Source: Gammaproteobacteria bacterium
GTDB lineage: Bacteria > Pseudomonadota > Gammaproteobacteria > Chromatiales > Chromatiaceae
Length of the DNA: 33,933 bases
Reading direction: 5' to 3'
NCBI GenBank assembly: GCA_009929855.1
Contig: RZZN01000040.1
Span: 1 to 33,933, forward strand
Positions within the stretch are counted from its first letter, which is position 1; every line of letters begins with the position of its first letter. The notes under the pieces are model-generated. The model was not told where the DNA came from, did no database searches, and saw only the letters and a list, made by a program, of their open reading frames with translations. Below, one piece after another: positions 21,122 to 28,222 of the stretch. Both the position numbers and the translations under genes were made by a program.

Positions 21122-22483
21122 ATGACACTTCCCAATCAAACCCCTGGACTCATCTACTGGTTTCGTCAAGACCTGCGTCTGAGTGACCAACCCGCGCTGA
21201 CGCGGGCGATCGCGCGGGTCCAGGCCTCGTCGGAGGATCGGCTCGGACCCCAGCTCGGCTGGCTGCTCCCGGTGTTCGTCCATGATCCACGCCAGGACGA
21301 GGAGACGCGCTGGGGGTTCATGCGCCAGGGGCCGCACCGGCGGGTCTTTCGCGCGCAGGCACTCGCCGAGCTGAGGCGACGCTTGGAGGCACTGGACAGC
21401 ACACTCCTCGAGCTGAGCGGTCGCCCCGAGGCGGTCTTGCCCGAATTGGCGCGTGAGCTGGGCGCGGCGGGTCTGGTCTGCGAGGCCATCGCGGCACCCG
21501 AGGAAGAGGCCTGCATCCAGGCCTTGCGCACCGCTGGCCTCGCGGTCGAGTGCCATTGGCACTCCAGTCTGCTGGACCCGGCGGCTCTCCCGTTCCCGCC
21601 CGAGCAAGCCCCGAATCTCTTTACCGCCTTCCGCCAAGCCGTCGAGCGTGCCGGTGTGCAGCCCGCTGCCCCACTGCCCGCGCCTGAGCGTCTGCCGCCT
21701 TGGCCCAGTCGCCCGGTGATGGACTGGCTGGCCAAGCGACCCCTGGCGGCCGCGCCGCCCCAAACCCCGCGGCCGTGCGCCGATCCAAGGTCGGCCTTTC
21801 CCTATGCCTTGCCTGCCTGGCACGGCGGAGAAGGCTCGGCGCAGGCGCATCTGCGCCAGTATTGCGAGCGTGGTCTACCGCACCACTACAAAGCCACGCG
21901 CAACCGTCTCAGTGGCATCGATGAGTCCAGCAAGCTCTCGCCTTGGCTTGCGATCGGTACACTCTCCGCCCGCCAGATCATGACCGCCATCCGCGGCTTC
22001 GAAGCCGAGCGGGGCGCCAACGAGGGGACCTATTGGCTCTGGTTCGAACTGCTGTGGCGCGATCATTTCCGTTTCATGCACCTGAAGCACGGCCGGCGCC
22101 TGTATCAGGCCGCCGGTCTTTCCAGTCTGCCCCCGCCCACTCATGATCCCGCGGCCTTCGAGCGCTGGTGTCAGGGCCGCACGGGTGAGGCACTCATCGA
22201 TGCCGGCATGCATGAGCTGGCCGCCACCGGCTATCTCTCCAACCGCATGCGCCAGATCGTCGCCAGCGCACTGATCCATGATCTTGCCTGTGATTGGCGT
22301 GCGGGGGCGGCCTGGTTCGAGTCCCAGTTGGTCGACGACGATGTCTACAGCAATCAGGGGAACTGGCTCTACATCGCCGGGCGCGGCACCGACCCGCGCG
22401 GCGGCCGACGCTTCGATCCGCTCAAGCAGGCCCGTGAGCACGACCCGGACGGGGTCTATCGCGCCCGTTGGGCCGCGCCATGA
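21122..22483 (+). CDS. DASH-type cryptochrome/photolyase
   Basis: This 453-residue flavoprotein has an N-terminal alpha/beta antenna domain (GLIYWFRQDLRLSDQPALTR, VFVHDPRQ, RRVFRAQALAELRRRLEAL) and a C-terminal FAD domain (YKATRNRLSGIDESSKLSPW, LAIGTLSARQIM, WFELLWRDHFRFMHLKHGRR, TGYLSNRMRQIVASALIHDL, VYSNQGNWLYIAGRGTDPRG). YKATRNRL and the D-W-R-x-GAAWFESQLVDDDV region are close to the CRY-DASH group, which repairs UV dimers in single-stranded DNA and may sense blue light. ATG 21122 is preferred to GTG 21110. It follows rodA by 95 bp and may be a read-through passenger of the mre cluster. Confidence 0.92.
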   Translation: MTLPNQTPGLIYWFRQDLRLSDQPALTRAIARVQASSEDRLGPQLGWLLPVFVHDPRQDEETRWGFMRQGPHRRVFRAQALAELRRRLEALDSTLLELSGRPEAVLPELARELGAAGLVCEAIAAPEEEACIQALRTAGLAVECHWHSSLLDPAALPFPPEQAPNLFTAFRQAVERAGVQPAAPLPAPERLPPWPSRPVMDWLAKRPLAAAPPQTPRPCADPRSAFPYALPAWHGGEGSAQAHLRQYCERGLPHHYKATRNRLSGIDESSKLSPWLAIGTLSARQIMTAIRGFEAERGANEGTYWLWFELLWRDHFRFMHLKHGRRLYQAAGLSSLPPPTHDPAAFERWCQGRTGEALIDAGMHELAATGYLSNRMRQIVASALIHDLACDWRAGAAWFESQLVDDDVYSNQGNWLYIAGRGTDPRGGRRFDPLKQAREHDPDGVYRARWAAP

Positions 22484-22696
22484 GGTCGCGATCAGGCGTC
22501 ACATGAGGTGCTGTCCAGACCCGCTGCATACTCGTCCTTCCTAATCCCGTCGACACCGGGCGCCTTGCGTCCGTTCTGACGCTCCCAAGCGCACACAACA
22601 TGCCCATCATGGACGTGAACCTCGTCATCTCGAGTCAGGCTCGACACGGCCTCGGCCCCCGGTGAGGCGGGTCTTTCGCGTCCAGCGGGGCTTGCG

Positions 22697-22726
22697 TTGT
22701 CGAGCGAGCCGAGGCGGCGCTATACT
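22697..22726 (+). promoter_or_regulatory. Putative sigma70 promoter
   Basis: TTGTCG (22697-22702) and TATACT (22721-22726) are 18 bp apart, 35 bp before the next ATG. The 278-bp gap 22484-22761 holds no gene that I can support, only this promoter and the inverted repeat after it. Confidence 0.5.
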
Positions 22727-22731
22727 CCGTA

Positions 22732-22749
22732 ATGTCATAATAGCGACAT
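22732..22749. promoter_or_regulatory. Operator-like inverted repeat at the predicted start site
   Basis: ATGTC (22732-22736) and GACAT (22745-22749) form an inverted repeat with an eight-base AT-rich spacer, right where transcription from the preceding promoter should begin. A dimeric repressor could bind here, but the repeat is short and no regulator is known. Confidence 0.35.
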
Positions 22750-22761
22750 AAAGCCCCGATC

Positions 22762-24225
22762 ATGACCCTCCGCAATCCTCGCGCTTTGCCCTCGAAGACG
22801 GTCCTGTCGATCGCCATCGCCGGTCTGCTGCTGGGATCCGGAGTCCAGGCGGCCACGATCATGGTCACTTCGGATGCCGATGATGGTGGGACTGACTGCA
22901 CCCTACGCAAGGCGATCGAAAGTATCAACGCGGGAAGCAATCAAGAGGGCTGCGTTGCCGTAGGTACTTATGGCACCAACGACACCATCCTGTTCGCCTC
23001 ATCCGTGACGGGGGAGATCGAGCTGACTGGCACCCAGATCGCGATCACCAAATCCGTGAGGATTCAAGGTCGGGTTGCGGCGGACTTGGCGGTTGATGGA
23101 GCAAGCAGTTCGCGAGTGTTCGATATTTCAGGAACAGGCGTTGCGGTCTCCATTGACCGGCTGACGATTCGCAATGGGCTGGCGAGCGGTGGATTCCCCG
23201 ATGGTGCGGGCGGCGGAATTCGCGTCCGCGACAACGCGAGTCTGGAGTTGTCGAACAGCACGGTGTCAGGCAATTCGGCGGTCGATGGCGGCGGAATTTT
23301 CGCTGCCTCCGGCGCCTTCCTGACACTCACCAACAGCGCGGTGTCGGGCAATTCGACAGACGGCGGTGGCGGCGGAATTGACGCCTTCTTCAACGCTTCA
23401 GTGACGCTGACCAACAGCAGGGTTTCGGGAAATTCGGCGACCGGTGGCGGCGGAATCATCGCCGACAACAACGCTTCAGTGACGCTGACCAACAGCATGG
23501 TGTCAGGCAATTCGGTGTCCTTGTTTGGCGGCGGAATTCTCGCCTTCAACAACGCCTCAGTGACGCTGACCAACAGCACGGTATCGGGCAATTCGGCAGG
23601 TCGCTTTGGCGGTGGGCTTGACGCCCGGAATTCCTCCTCCGTGACGCTGACCAACAGCACGGTGTCGGGTAATTCGGCGAACTTCGGTGGCGGCGGAATT
23701 GACGCCTACAACAACTCCCCCGTAACGCTGACCAACACCCTGCTTGCCGGCAACAACACCGATTGCTCGAACAATGATTCAACGGTGACCGGCAACTTCA
23801 ACCTGATCGGAGACGCGGCTTCCGCCTGCGGCCTGACCAATGGGGCGAACAACAACATCGTCGGCATCGCGCCCCTCATCGGCCCGCTGGCCGACAACGG
23901 CTGCCTCACCCCGGCCGGCAACTCGAACGGTCCCCCGGAGCTCTACGGCTGCGTCCAGACCCACGCACTGCAGAGCGGTAGTCCGGCGATCGATGCGGCC
24001 ACCGCAATTGGCGCGCCCTCCACCGATCAGCGCGGCGTCTCCCGTCCACAGCGCGATGGTTTCGACATCGGGGCGTTCGAGCTGGAGCGCGAACCTGACG
24101 CCATCCCCACCCTCCCGCTCTGGGGTTTACTGGCGGGCTCGGGTCTGCTCGGGCTGCTCGGGGCCTGGCGTCAGCGCCGCACGAGATGCTCGTCGCTGCT
24201 GAGACGGGACACCCGCATCCGCTAA
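22762..24225 (+). CDS. Secreted beta-helix repeat protein, choice-of-anchor Q, IPTL C-terminus
   Basis: The 487-residue protein has an N-terminal signal peptide (about 1-30, ending LLGSGVQA). A right-handed parallel beta-helix follows, with seven coils of 26-27 residues in the form [14 protein letters not shown]...GGGI (about residues 160-330). Then comes a choice-of-anchor Q region with SPAIDAA and [20 protein letters not shown]. At residue 448 it has [20 protein letters not shown] then AWRQRR, the IPTL-type C-terminal tripartite sorting signal (motif, helix, basic cluster). About 14 residues follow the basic cluster, longer than usual. The family is thought to be exported and trimmed at the cell envelope; its ligand is unknown, and adhesion or polysaccharide binding is possible. 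It has its own promoter. Confidence 0.85.
   Translation: MTLRNPRALPSKTVLSIAIAGLLLGSGVQAATIMVTSDADDGGTDCTLRKAIESINAGSNQEGCVAVGTYGTNDTILFASSVTGEIELTGTQIAITKSVRIQGRVAADLAVDGASSSRVFDISGTGVAVSIDRLTIRNGLASGGFPDGAGGGIRVRDNASLELSNSTVSGNSAVDGGGIFAASGAFLTLTNSAVSGNSTDGGGGGIDAFFNASVTLTNSRVSGNSATGGGGIIADNNASVTLTNSMVSGNSVSLFGGGILAFNNASVTLTNSTVSGNSAGRFGGGLDARNSSSVTLTNSTVSGNSANFGGGGIDAYNNSPVTLTNTLLAGNNTDCSNNDSTVTGNFNLIGDAASACGLTNGANNNIVGIAPLIGPLADNGCLTPAGNSNGPPELYGCVQTHALQSGSPAIDAATAIGAPSTDQRGVSRPQRDGFDIGAFELEREPDAIPTLPLWGLLAGSGLLGLLGAWRQRRTRCSSLLRRDTRIR
23215..23745 (+). repeat. Intragenic 78/81-bp tandem repeats
   Basis: Seven in-frame units can be anchored at 23242, 23320, 23401, 23479, 23560, 23641 and 23722, so steps are 78 or 81 bp and always keep frame. 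The core is GTGACGCTGACCAACAGC followed by (A)CGGTGTCGGGCAATTCGGCG; each unit also has GGCGGCGGAATT. High nucleotide identity between units suggests recent duplication or gene conversion and a chance for unit-number variation. The antisense strand is also open across it (23064-23660), which is a by-product of the repeat. Confidence 0.9.
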
Positions 24226-24659
24226 GACGCCCCGAGACGCACTTGTGGAGGGATATCCTCCTCGAGCATTTCTCCCAACGACGGCCGTGCCGGCGCGCTT
24301 TCCCCTCCCCGCCTGCTCACGGCCAACCCCCGGCAGCGCCGTAGCGCTGACGGCACCGCCCGCATGAGGTCATCGCGGCATGGCGTTCGGCTGGTGTCCG
24401 CTCCCTTCGGATCCGCTGTCGTGGCATGCTGGCCTCCCCGGCCCCGCTTGGCCAGTGTCACCCGCGCGCGCGACTTGCTGCTCGGCGCAAAGCTGTCGCC
24501 AAGGCTTTTTTCTTGAAGGTCGGGAAGCCGGGCATGAGCAACGACTCACGACCAGTCTCATGAGTCGTTGATTGAGCGGCCCAGGGTCTCGAAGCCTCGC
24601 GGTGGCGCGATGAGGCGACTGGATCGATCGGCTCAGGACGACTTGGAACCCGAGCCTGG
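24226..24659. other. Intergenic stretch with a perfect 10-bp inverted repeat
   Basis: No gene in this 434-bp gap can be supported; the short frames lack family resemblance and good start sites. CAACGACTCA (24539-24548) is a perfect inverted repeat of TGAGTCGTTG (24561-24570) with a 12-base loop. A nearly perfect palindrome, GGAGGGATATCCTCC, lies at 24247-24261. A T-run (CTTTTTTC) near 24505 is not preceded by a strong stem. The inverted repeat is past the end of the DsrE-like gene and could be its 3' stem, though no T-run follows. Confidence 0.5.
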
Positions 24660-25157
24660 TCAGAAGATCGGGATGCTCGCGTAGCCCTTGGACTGGTAGC
24701 CGATCTGCGAGACGAAGGTGTTGCCCACGAAGTTGATGCCCGGCAGCAGCTGCTTGGCCTCCACGCCGAATAGGCGCGCGGCGATGGAGCAGGCCTCCAT
24801 ACGCACGCCGGGGCGCTGCTGCAGCGCCGAGATCTGCTCGGCCACCGCCTCATGGTGCTCGATGTCTTCCAATGGGACGTCACCATGCTCAGTGGAGATC
24901 AACGGCAGGGAAGGCCCTCGAAAGGTGAAGATCATCTCAGGCTCCACACCCTGACGCTTGAGGTCATCATAGGTCTCGGCCATGACCTGCAGGTAGAGGC
25001 GCAACTTCTTCGCATCGCCCATGTTGATGTCCCAGGCGACCTTGCCGGTCTCGACGCCCGCGAGCGCGTGGCTGTCCGTAGGCTTCTCCGCCAGTGCGAG
25101 CATGGGCAGCAGGCACAAGAATCCGATCAGGCAGACCGAGCGCGGATGTGGTGACAT
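24660..25157 (-). CDS. Exported DsrE-like protein
   Basis: This 165-residue protein has a signal peptide (MSPHPRSVCLIGFLCLLPML, cleavage likely after ALA at residue 23), so the mature 142-residue part should be periplasmic. The fold resembles the DsrE/DsrF-like family: KVAWDINMGDAKKLRLYLQV, a long helix, MIFTFRGPSLPLIS, and one conserved cysteine in VRMEACSIAARLFGV. Cytosolic DsrE proteins relay sulfur in sulfur oxidation, but exported relatives are uncharacterised, and sulfur binding here is inference. AGGAG lies nine bases before the ATG. It stands alone on the minus strand in an accessory region. Confidence 0.78.
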   Translation of the reverse strand: MSPHPRSVCLIGFLCLLPMLALAEKPTDSHALAGVETGKVAWDINMGDAKKLRLYLQVMAETYDDLKRQGVEPEMIFTFRGPSLPLISTEHGDVPLEDIEHHEAVAEQISALQQRPGVRMEACSIAARLFGVEAKQLLPGINFVGNTFVSQIGYQSKGYASIPIF

Positions 25158-25296
25158 GGATTGGAGCTCCTGTGGTCGAGGATTGGTTGTTCACTGGTTG
25201 TCCCGCCGAGGATACACCGAAGGCGTGTCAGCGTGGGCGTCCAAGGCCGGCTCAGCGCGTCTTTCCCGCAGGCGCGGGCACACCGCCCCCCAGCCC

Positions 25297-25584
25297 TGAC
25301 CAAAGTTGTCACCGCCGCCGATATCGCCTCCCCGGCCGTCATCACGCCAGCTTCGACCAAAATTCTCACCGTCGCCGCGACAGCCACCATCGGGTGTTGC
25401 GTCTACACGGAGGGCAGACCGAGCTCCTTCAGATACTGGTTGTGCTTGGCGGCCGCCTCGGCAACGCGCTTGTCGATCTCCACCAGCCGCCCATGCACGG
25501 CGACCAGGTCGATGTCCTCCTGCTGGGCGGTGCTGACCCATCATTAACACCTCCGGTCCGTTCCTGCCCCAAATTTTCTCCGCC
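25297..25584. repeat. Three copies of a degenerate 20-bp repeat
   Basis: Copies are TGACCAAAGTTGTCACCGCC (25297-25316), CGACCAAAATTCTCACCGTC (25354-25373) and TGCCCCAAATTTTCTCCGCC (25565-25584). The first two are 57 bp apart. On the minus strand, copies 1 and 2 encode GDNFGQ and GENFGR in one frame and copy 3 encodes GENLGQ in another. They flank the methylase-like remnant. The spacing is too irregular and the copies too few for a CRISPR array. Confidence 0.45.
25403..25540 (-). pseudogene. 3' remnant resembling a type I methylase (HsdM) gene
   Basis: On the minus strand, 45 codons with strongly coding-like character end at TAG (25403-25405). They read QQEDIDLVAVHGRLVEIDKR and then VAEAAAKHNQYLKELGLPSV, and are cut off upstream by TGA (25541-25543), with no usable start codon position for a full domain. 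A C-terminus of the form ...AAxKHNxYLxELGL is typical, from memory, of one class of type I methylase subunits. It does not match the C-terminus of the intact hsdM nearby. It may be the scar of an older restriction system, inverted relative to the present one. No search was possible, so the assignment is tentative. Confidence 0.4.
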
Positions 25585-25599
25585 CCTCACCGCAAGCCA

Positions 25600-25690
25600 T
25601 TGATCCATATTTACACGGCCTACAATCACTCTAAATTAGTGCCATAATTTTTCGGATTGTCCTAGACAGCCAGCTCCCCTTTCGAGCTGG
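25600..25690. other. AT-rich patch with promoter-like boxes and a stem-loop
   Basis: TTGATC (25600-25605) and TACAAT (25621-25626) are 15 bp apart; TTTACA (25610-25615) with TAAATT (25632-25637), 16 bp apart, is an alternative. CCAGCTC (25670-25676) pairs with GAGCTGG (25684-25690). The patch is much richer in A and T than its surroundings and could drive the restriction-modification genes to the right. Confidence 0.3.
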
Positions 25691-25739
25691 ATTGGGCGGT
25701 CACGCTCGACGCGAAGCCATCGCGAAACGCCCGGCCATC

Positions 25740-25964
25740 ATGGAGTACGATGGTAGCCTCCCGCGCCAGCAGGCCGAGGATCAGGCCACCCGCGACATGC
25801 GCGTCTACCGTTACCGGGTCGCGGATCATCCGTACGTCGAGCTGACGCTGATCGCGCCCGGGTGCGACTTGGACGAGGCGCGGGCGACGCTGATTTGGCG
25901 CTTTGGCGCTGATCGAGTGATTGAGATCCAGCCGTTGGCGCAAGCAACGACCACGGACTGCTGA
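25740..25964 (+). CDS. Small hypothetical protein
   Basis: A 74-residue frame from ATG 25740 reads MEYDGSLPRQQAEDQATRDM then RVYRYRVADHPYVELTLIAP and ends before hsdM. The part from ATG 25797 onward (RVYRYR..., LDEARATLIWRFGADRVIEI) has a natural alternation of charged and hydrophobic residues and third-position GC typical of the neighbours, so it looks coding. No good ribosome-binding site is seen for either ATG. I do not recognise a family. It ends 51 bp before the hsdM start and could share its transcript. Confidence 0.42.
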   Translation: MEYDGSLPRQQAEDQATRDMRVYRYRVADHPYVELTLIAPGCDLDEARATLIWRFGADRVIEIQPLAQATTTDC

Positions 25965-26014
25965 ACCGGCGACATGCCGTATCCAGCCGAATAGAGTGCC
26001 CGGAATCCCGATCG

Positions 26015-28222
26015 ATGACGCATGGAACCCAAATGAATCTTGACGAACTCCTTGAGAAGCTCCAGTCACCCATCCTCGTGCGCCCCACACGGCGCATGAC
26101 GCAAGGCGAGTTGGAGAACTACCTGGACAAGGCCGCTGACATCCTGCGCGGCAACGCCGATCATTCCGAGTTTCGCGGCTATGTCTTCGCATTGCTGTTC
26201 TACAAGCGCATCAACGACTGTTTCGAGGAAGAGGTCCGCACCCAAGCGGCGACATTCCGAGCGGCGGGAATCCCGAACGACCAGGCGCTGAACCTGGCGC
26301 GCGACCCGGCGAACCACCATTTCATCGTCCCCGAGGCTGCCGCCTGGAAGACGGTGGCGCGCACCGCCAAGGGACAGCTCGGCCAGGCGCTCAACGACGC
26401 CATGCTCGCGATCGAGCGTGCCAATGCCCACCGTCAGAACAACTTCGATGGCATCCTGACCGGCAAGATCGATTTCAACAAACAGGACGAGCTGCCGCGC
26501 GACAAGCTGGTCAACCTCATCAACCATATCGGCAGTCAGACCTTCGACCGCGCCCACGTCTCAGACGACCTGTTCGGCAACGCCTACGAGTACCTGATCC
26601 GCAATTTCGCAAGCCGAGCGGGCAAGTCGAGCGGCGAGTTCTACACCCCCGCCGAGGTCGGCTTTCTCATGGCCGAGATGCTGGAGCCCAAGCCCGGCAT
26701 GAGCGTCTGCGACTGGTCCAGCGGTTCGGGCGGCCTGTTGTTGCAATGTATCCGCCATGTGAAGAAGCATGGCGGCGACCCGCGCCGGCTCTTTCTGCAT
26801 GGGCAGGAATCGAACGTCGCCACCTACAACATTTCGCGGATCAATATGATCCTGCATGGTGTGCCAGACTGGGCGCATCGGCAGGGCGACAGTCTGCGCG
26901 ATCCGCGCCACCTGACCGCCGCGAATCGTCTCGAGGCATTCGACCGGATCATCATGAATCCCCCGTTCTCGCTGGAGGACTGGGGGCACGATACGGTCGT
27001 TTCCGGTGACAAATTCGGGCGTCTGAGCTTCGGTCTGCCGCCCGCGTCCAATGGCGACTGGGCTTGGCTGCAACAGATCGCCAAGTCGCTCAAGGACCAT
27101 GATCCGGCGACCGATGCGGCCGGTCAGGGCATGGTCGTCATGTCCCAGGGCGTGCTGTTTCGCGGTCAGCCGGAGCAGACCGAGGAAGAGGATGGTCAGA
27201 ATCAGAAGGCCGACGCCGAATACCTGATCCGGCGCGGCTTCGTCGAGGCCGACCTGATCGAGTGCATCGTGGTGCTGCCATCCAAACTGTTCTATGGCAA
27301 TGGCGTGCCCGCCTGTCTGCTGCTGCTCAACACGCACAAGCCCGCCGAGCGTCAGGGTAAGACCCTGATGATCTGGGCCTCGCGCCATTTCCAGAAGGCC
27401 AATCCGCAGAACCTGCTGCGTCCCTCGGATCTGATGCGCATCCTGGTTCCCTGGCGCGCCTTCGGCGATCTGGACGAGGCCAAGCGGCTTCTGGACAGTC
27501 ACGCAGCGCAACTGACCCGCGAGGTCGAGGCGCACCGCGACCAGCGTCTGGCCGACATCGAGGACGCCTATGGCCCGGTGCTTGCTCCGCTGAATGACCT
27601 TGAGGACGAGCAGACCCGGTTCGACGGCTTGGATCTGAAGATCAAGGCGGTCAACGAGGCGATCGCCCCCGAGCATCCCTGGTTCCATCCGCTCGTGCCG
27701 CTCAAGGCGGAGGTCGACCGGATTCAGGTCCGGATCGATGCGGCTGGGCACGGTGAGAAGGCCGTCATGAAGGCCCGGCTCGTCCAACCGAAACGCGCGC
27801 TCGACGAGGCCCGCAAGCAACTGGTGGGCGCCATCAAGGAGCGCGGCAAGCAGGTCAGCCGAGCGGTGAAGGAGTTGAAGAAGCTCCAGGACGAGCGTGA
27901 TGCGCGCGAGCAGGAGATCCGGCTCGCGGCCGAGCGCGAAATCGCCCACTTGATCGAGGCAACCGCCGATCTGCGCCGAATTCTCGATGATCCGGACGAG
28001 GCGCGGCGCTATTTCGCGGTGGTGGATCGGGCCGAGATCGAGGAGAACGAATTCAACCTCAATCTGCCGAGGTATGTGGATACGTTTGAGCCTGAGAAGG
28101 TGCTGCCGTTGGATGTTGCAATGACAAATTTGGCCAATACATCGAAGTTCGCCAGCGATACGCAACGGGCATTACAGCAAATACTCAACAAACTGGCGTC
28201 AACATCAGCGGAGACCAACTGA
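26015..28222 (+). CDS. hsdM: Type I restriction-modification DNA methyltransferase subunit M
   Basis: The protein has 735 residues, larger than the common 480-550. An N-terminal helical HsdM_N domain (about 20-160) is followed by the N6-adenine methylase domain: SSGEFYTPAEVGFLMAEMLE, motif I DWSSGSGG (233-240, where DPxxGSGG is usual) and the catalytic NPPF (315-318). VVLPSKLFYGNGVPACLLLL follows. The extra C-terminal part (about 490-690) is rich in Lys, Glu and Arg and should form coiled coils, ending with EIEENEFNLNLPRYVDTFEP, which is conserved in this HsdM class. It uses AdoMet to methylate adenine at sites set by HsdS. ATG 26033 is an alternative start. It overlaps hsdS as TGATG. Confidence 0.95.
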   Translation: MTHGTQMNLDELLEKLQSPILVRPTRRMTQGELENYLDKAADILRGNADHSEFRGYVFALLFYKRINDCFEEEVRTQAATFRAAGIPNDQALNLARDPANHHFIVPEAAAWKTVARTAKGQLGQALNDAMLAIERANAHRQNNFDGILTGKIDFNKQDELPRDKLVNLINHIGSQTFDRAHVSDDLFGNAYEYLIRNFASRAGKSSGEFYTPAEVGFLMAEMLEPKPGMSVCDWSSGSGGLLLQCIRHVKKHGGDPRRLFLHGQESNVATYNISRINMILHGVPDWAHRQGDSLRDPRHLTAANRLEAFDRIIMNPPFSLEDWGHDTVVSGDKFGRLSFGLPPASNGDWAWLQQIAKSLKDHDPATDAAGQGMVVMSQGVLFRGQPEQTEEEDGQNQKADAEYLIRRGFVEADLIECIVVLPSKLFYGNGVPACLLLLNTHKPAERQGKTLMIWASRHFQKANPQNLLRPSDLMRILVPWRAFGDLDEAKRLLDSHAAQLTREVEAHRDQRLADIEDAYGPVLAPLNDLEDEQTRFDGLDLKIKAVNEAIAPEHPWFHPLVPLKAEVDRIQVRIDAAGHGEKAVMKARLVQPKRALDEARKQLVGAIKERGKQVSRAVKELKKLQDERDAREQEIRLAAEREIAHLIEATADLRRILDDPDEARRYFAVVDRAEIEENEFNLNLPRYVDTFEPEKVLPLDVAMTNLANTSKFASDTQRALQQILNKLASTSAETN

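Noticed and set aside
23064-23660. 198-codon minus-strand frame with PPP and LLVSVTEA repeats
   Set aside because: It is the reverse reading of the beta-helix repeats; the plus-strand frame has a signal peptide and known C-terminal signals.
24222-24461. 79-codon minus-strand frame ending [19 protein letters not shown]
   Set aside because: Its end looks somewhat protein-like, but there is no family resemblance or good start site, and it overlaps the beta-helix gene end.
25161-25550. Overlapping frames of 119-128 codons on both strands
   Set aside because: Neither frame has a continuous natural composition; the coding-like signal changes frame and fits decayed DNA better.
25297-25584. Possible CRISPR-like array
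   Set aside because: Only three degenerate copies, unequal spacing, and no cas genes.
25662-26192. 176-codon minus-strand frame overlapping the small ORF and hsdM start
   Set aside because: It is antisense to hsdM, Arg/Ser-rich and matches nothing known.
26561-28165. 534-codon minus-strand frame inside hsdM
   Set aside because: Long antisense frames are common in high-GC genes; the sense frame carries all methylase motifs.
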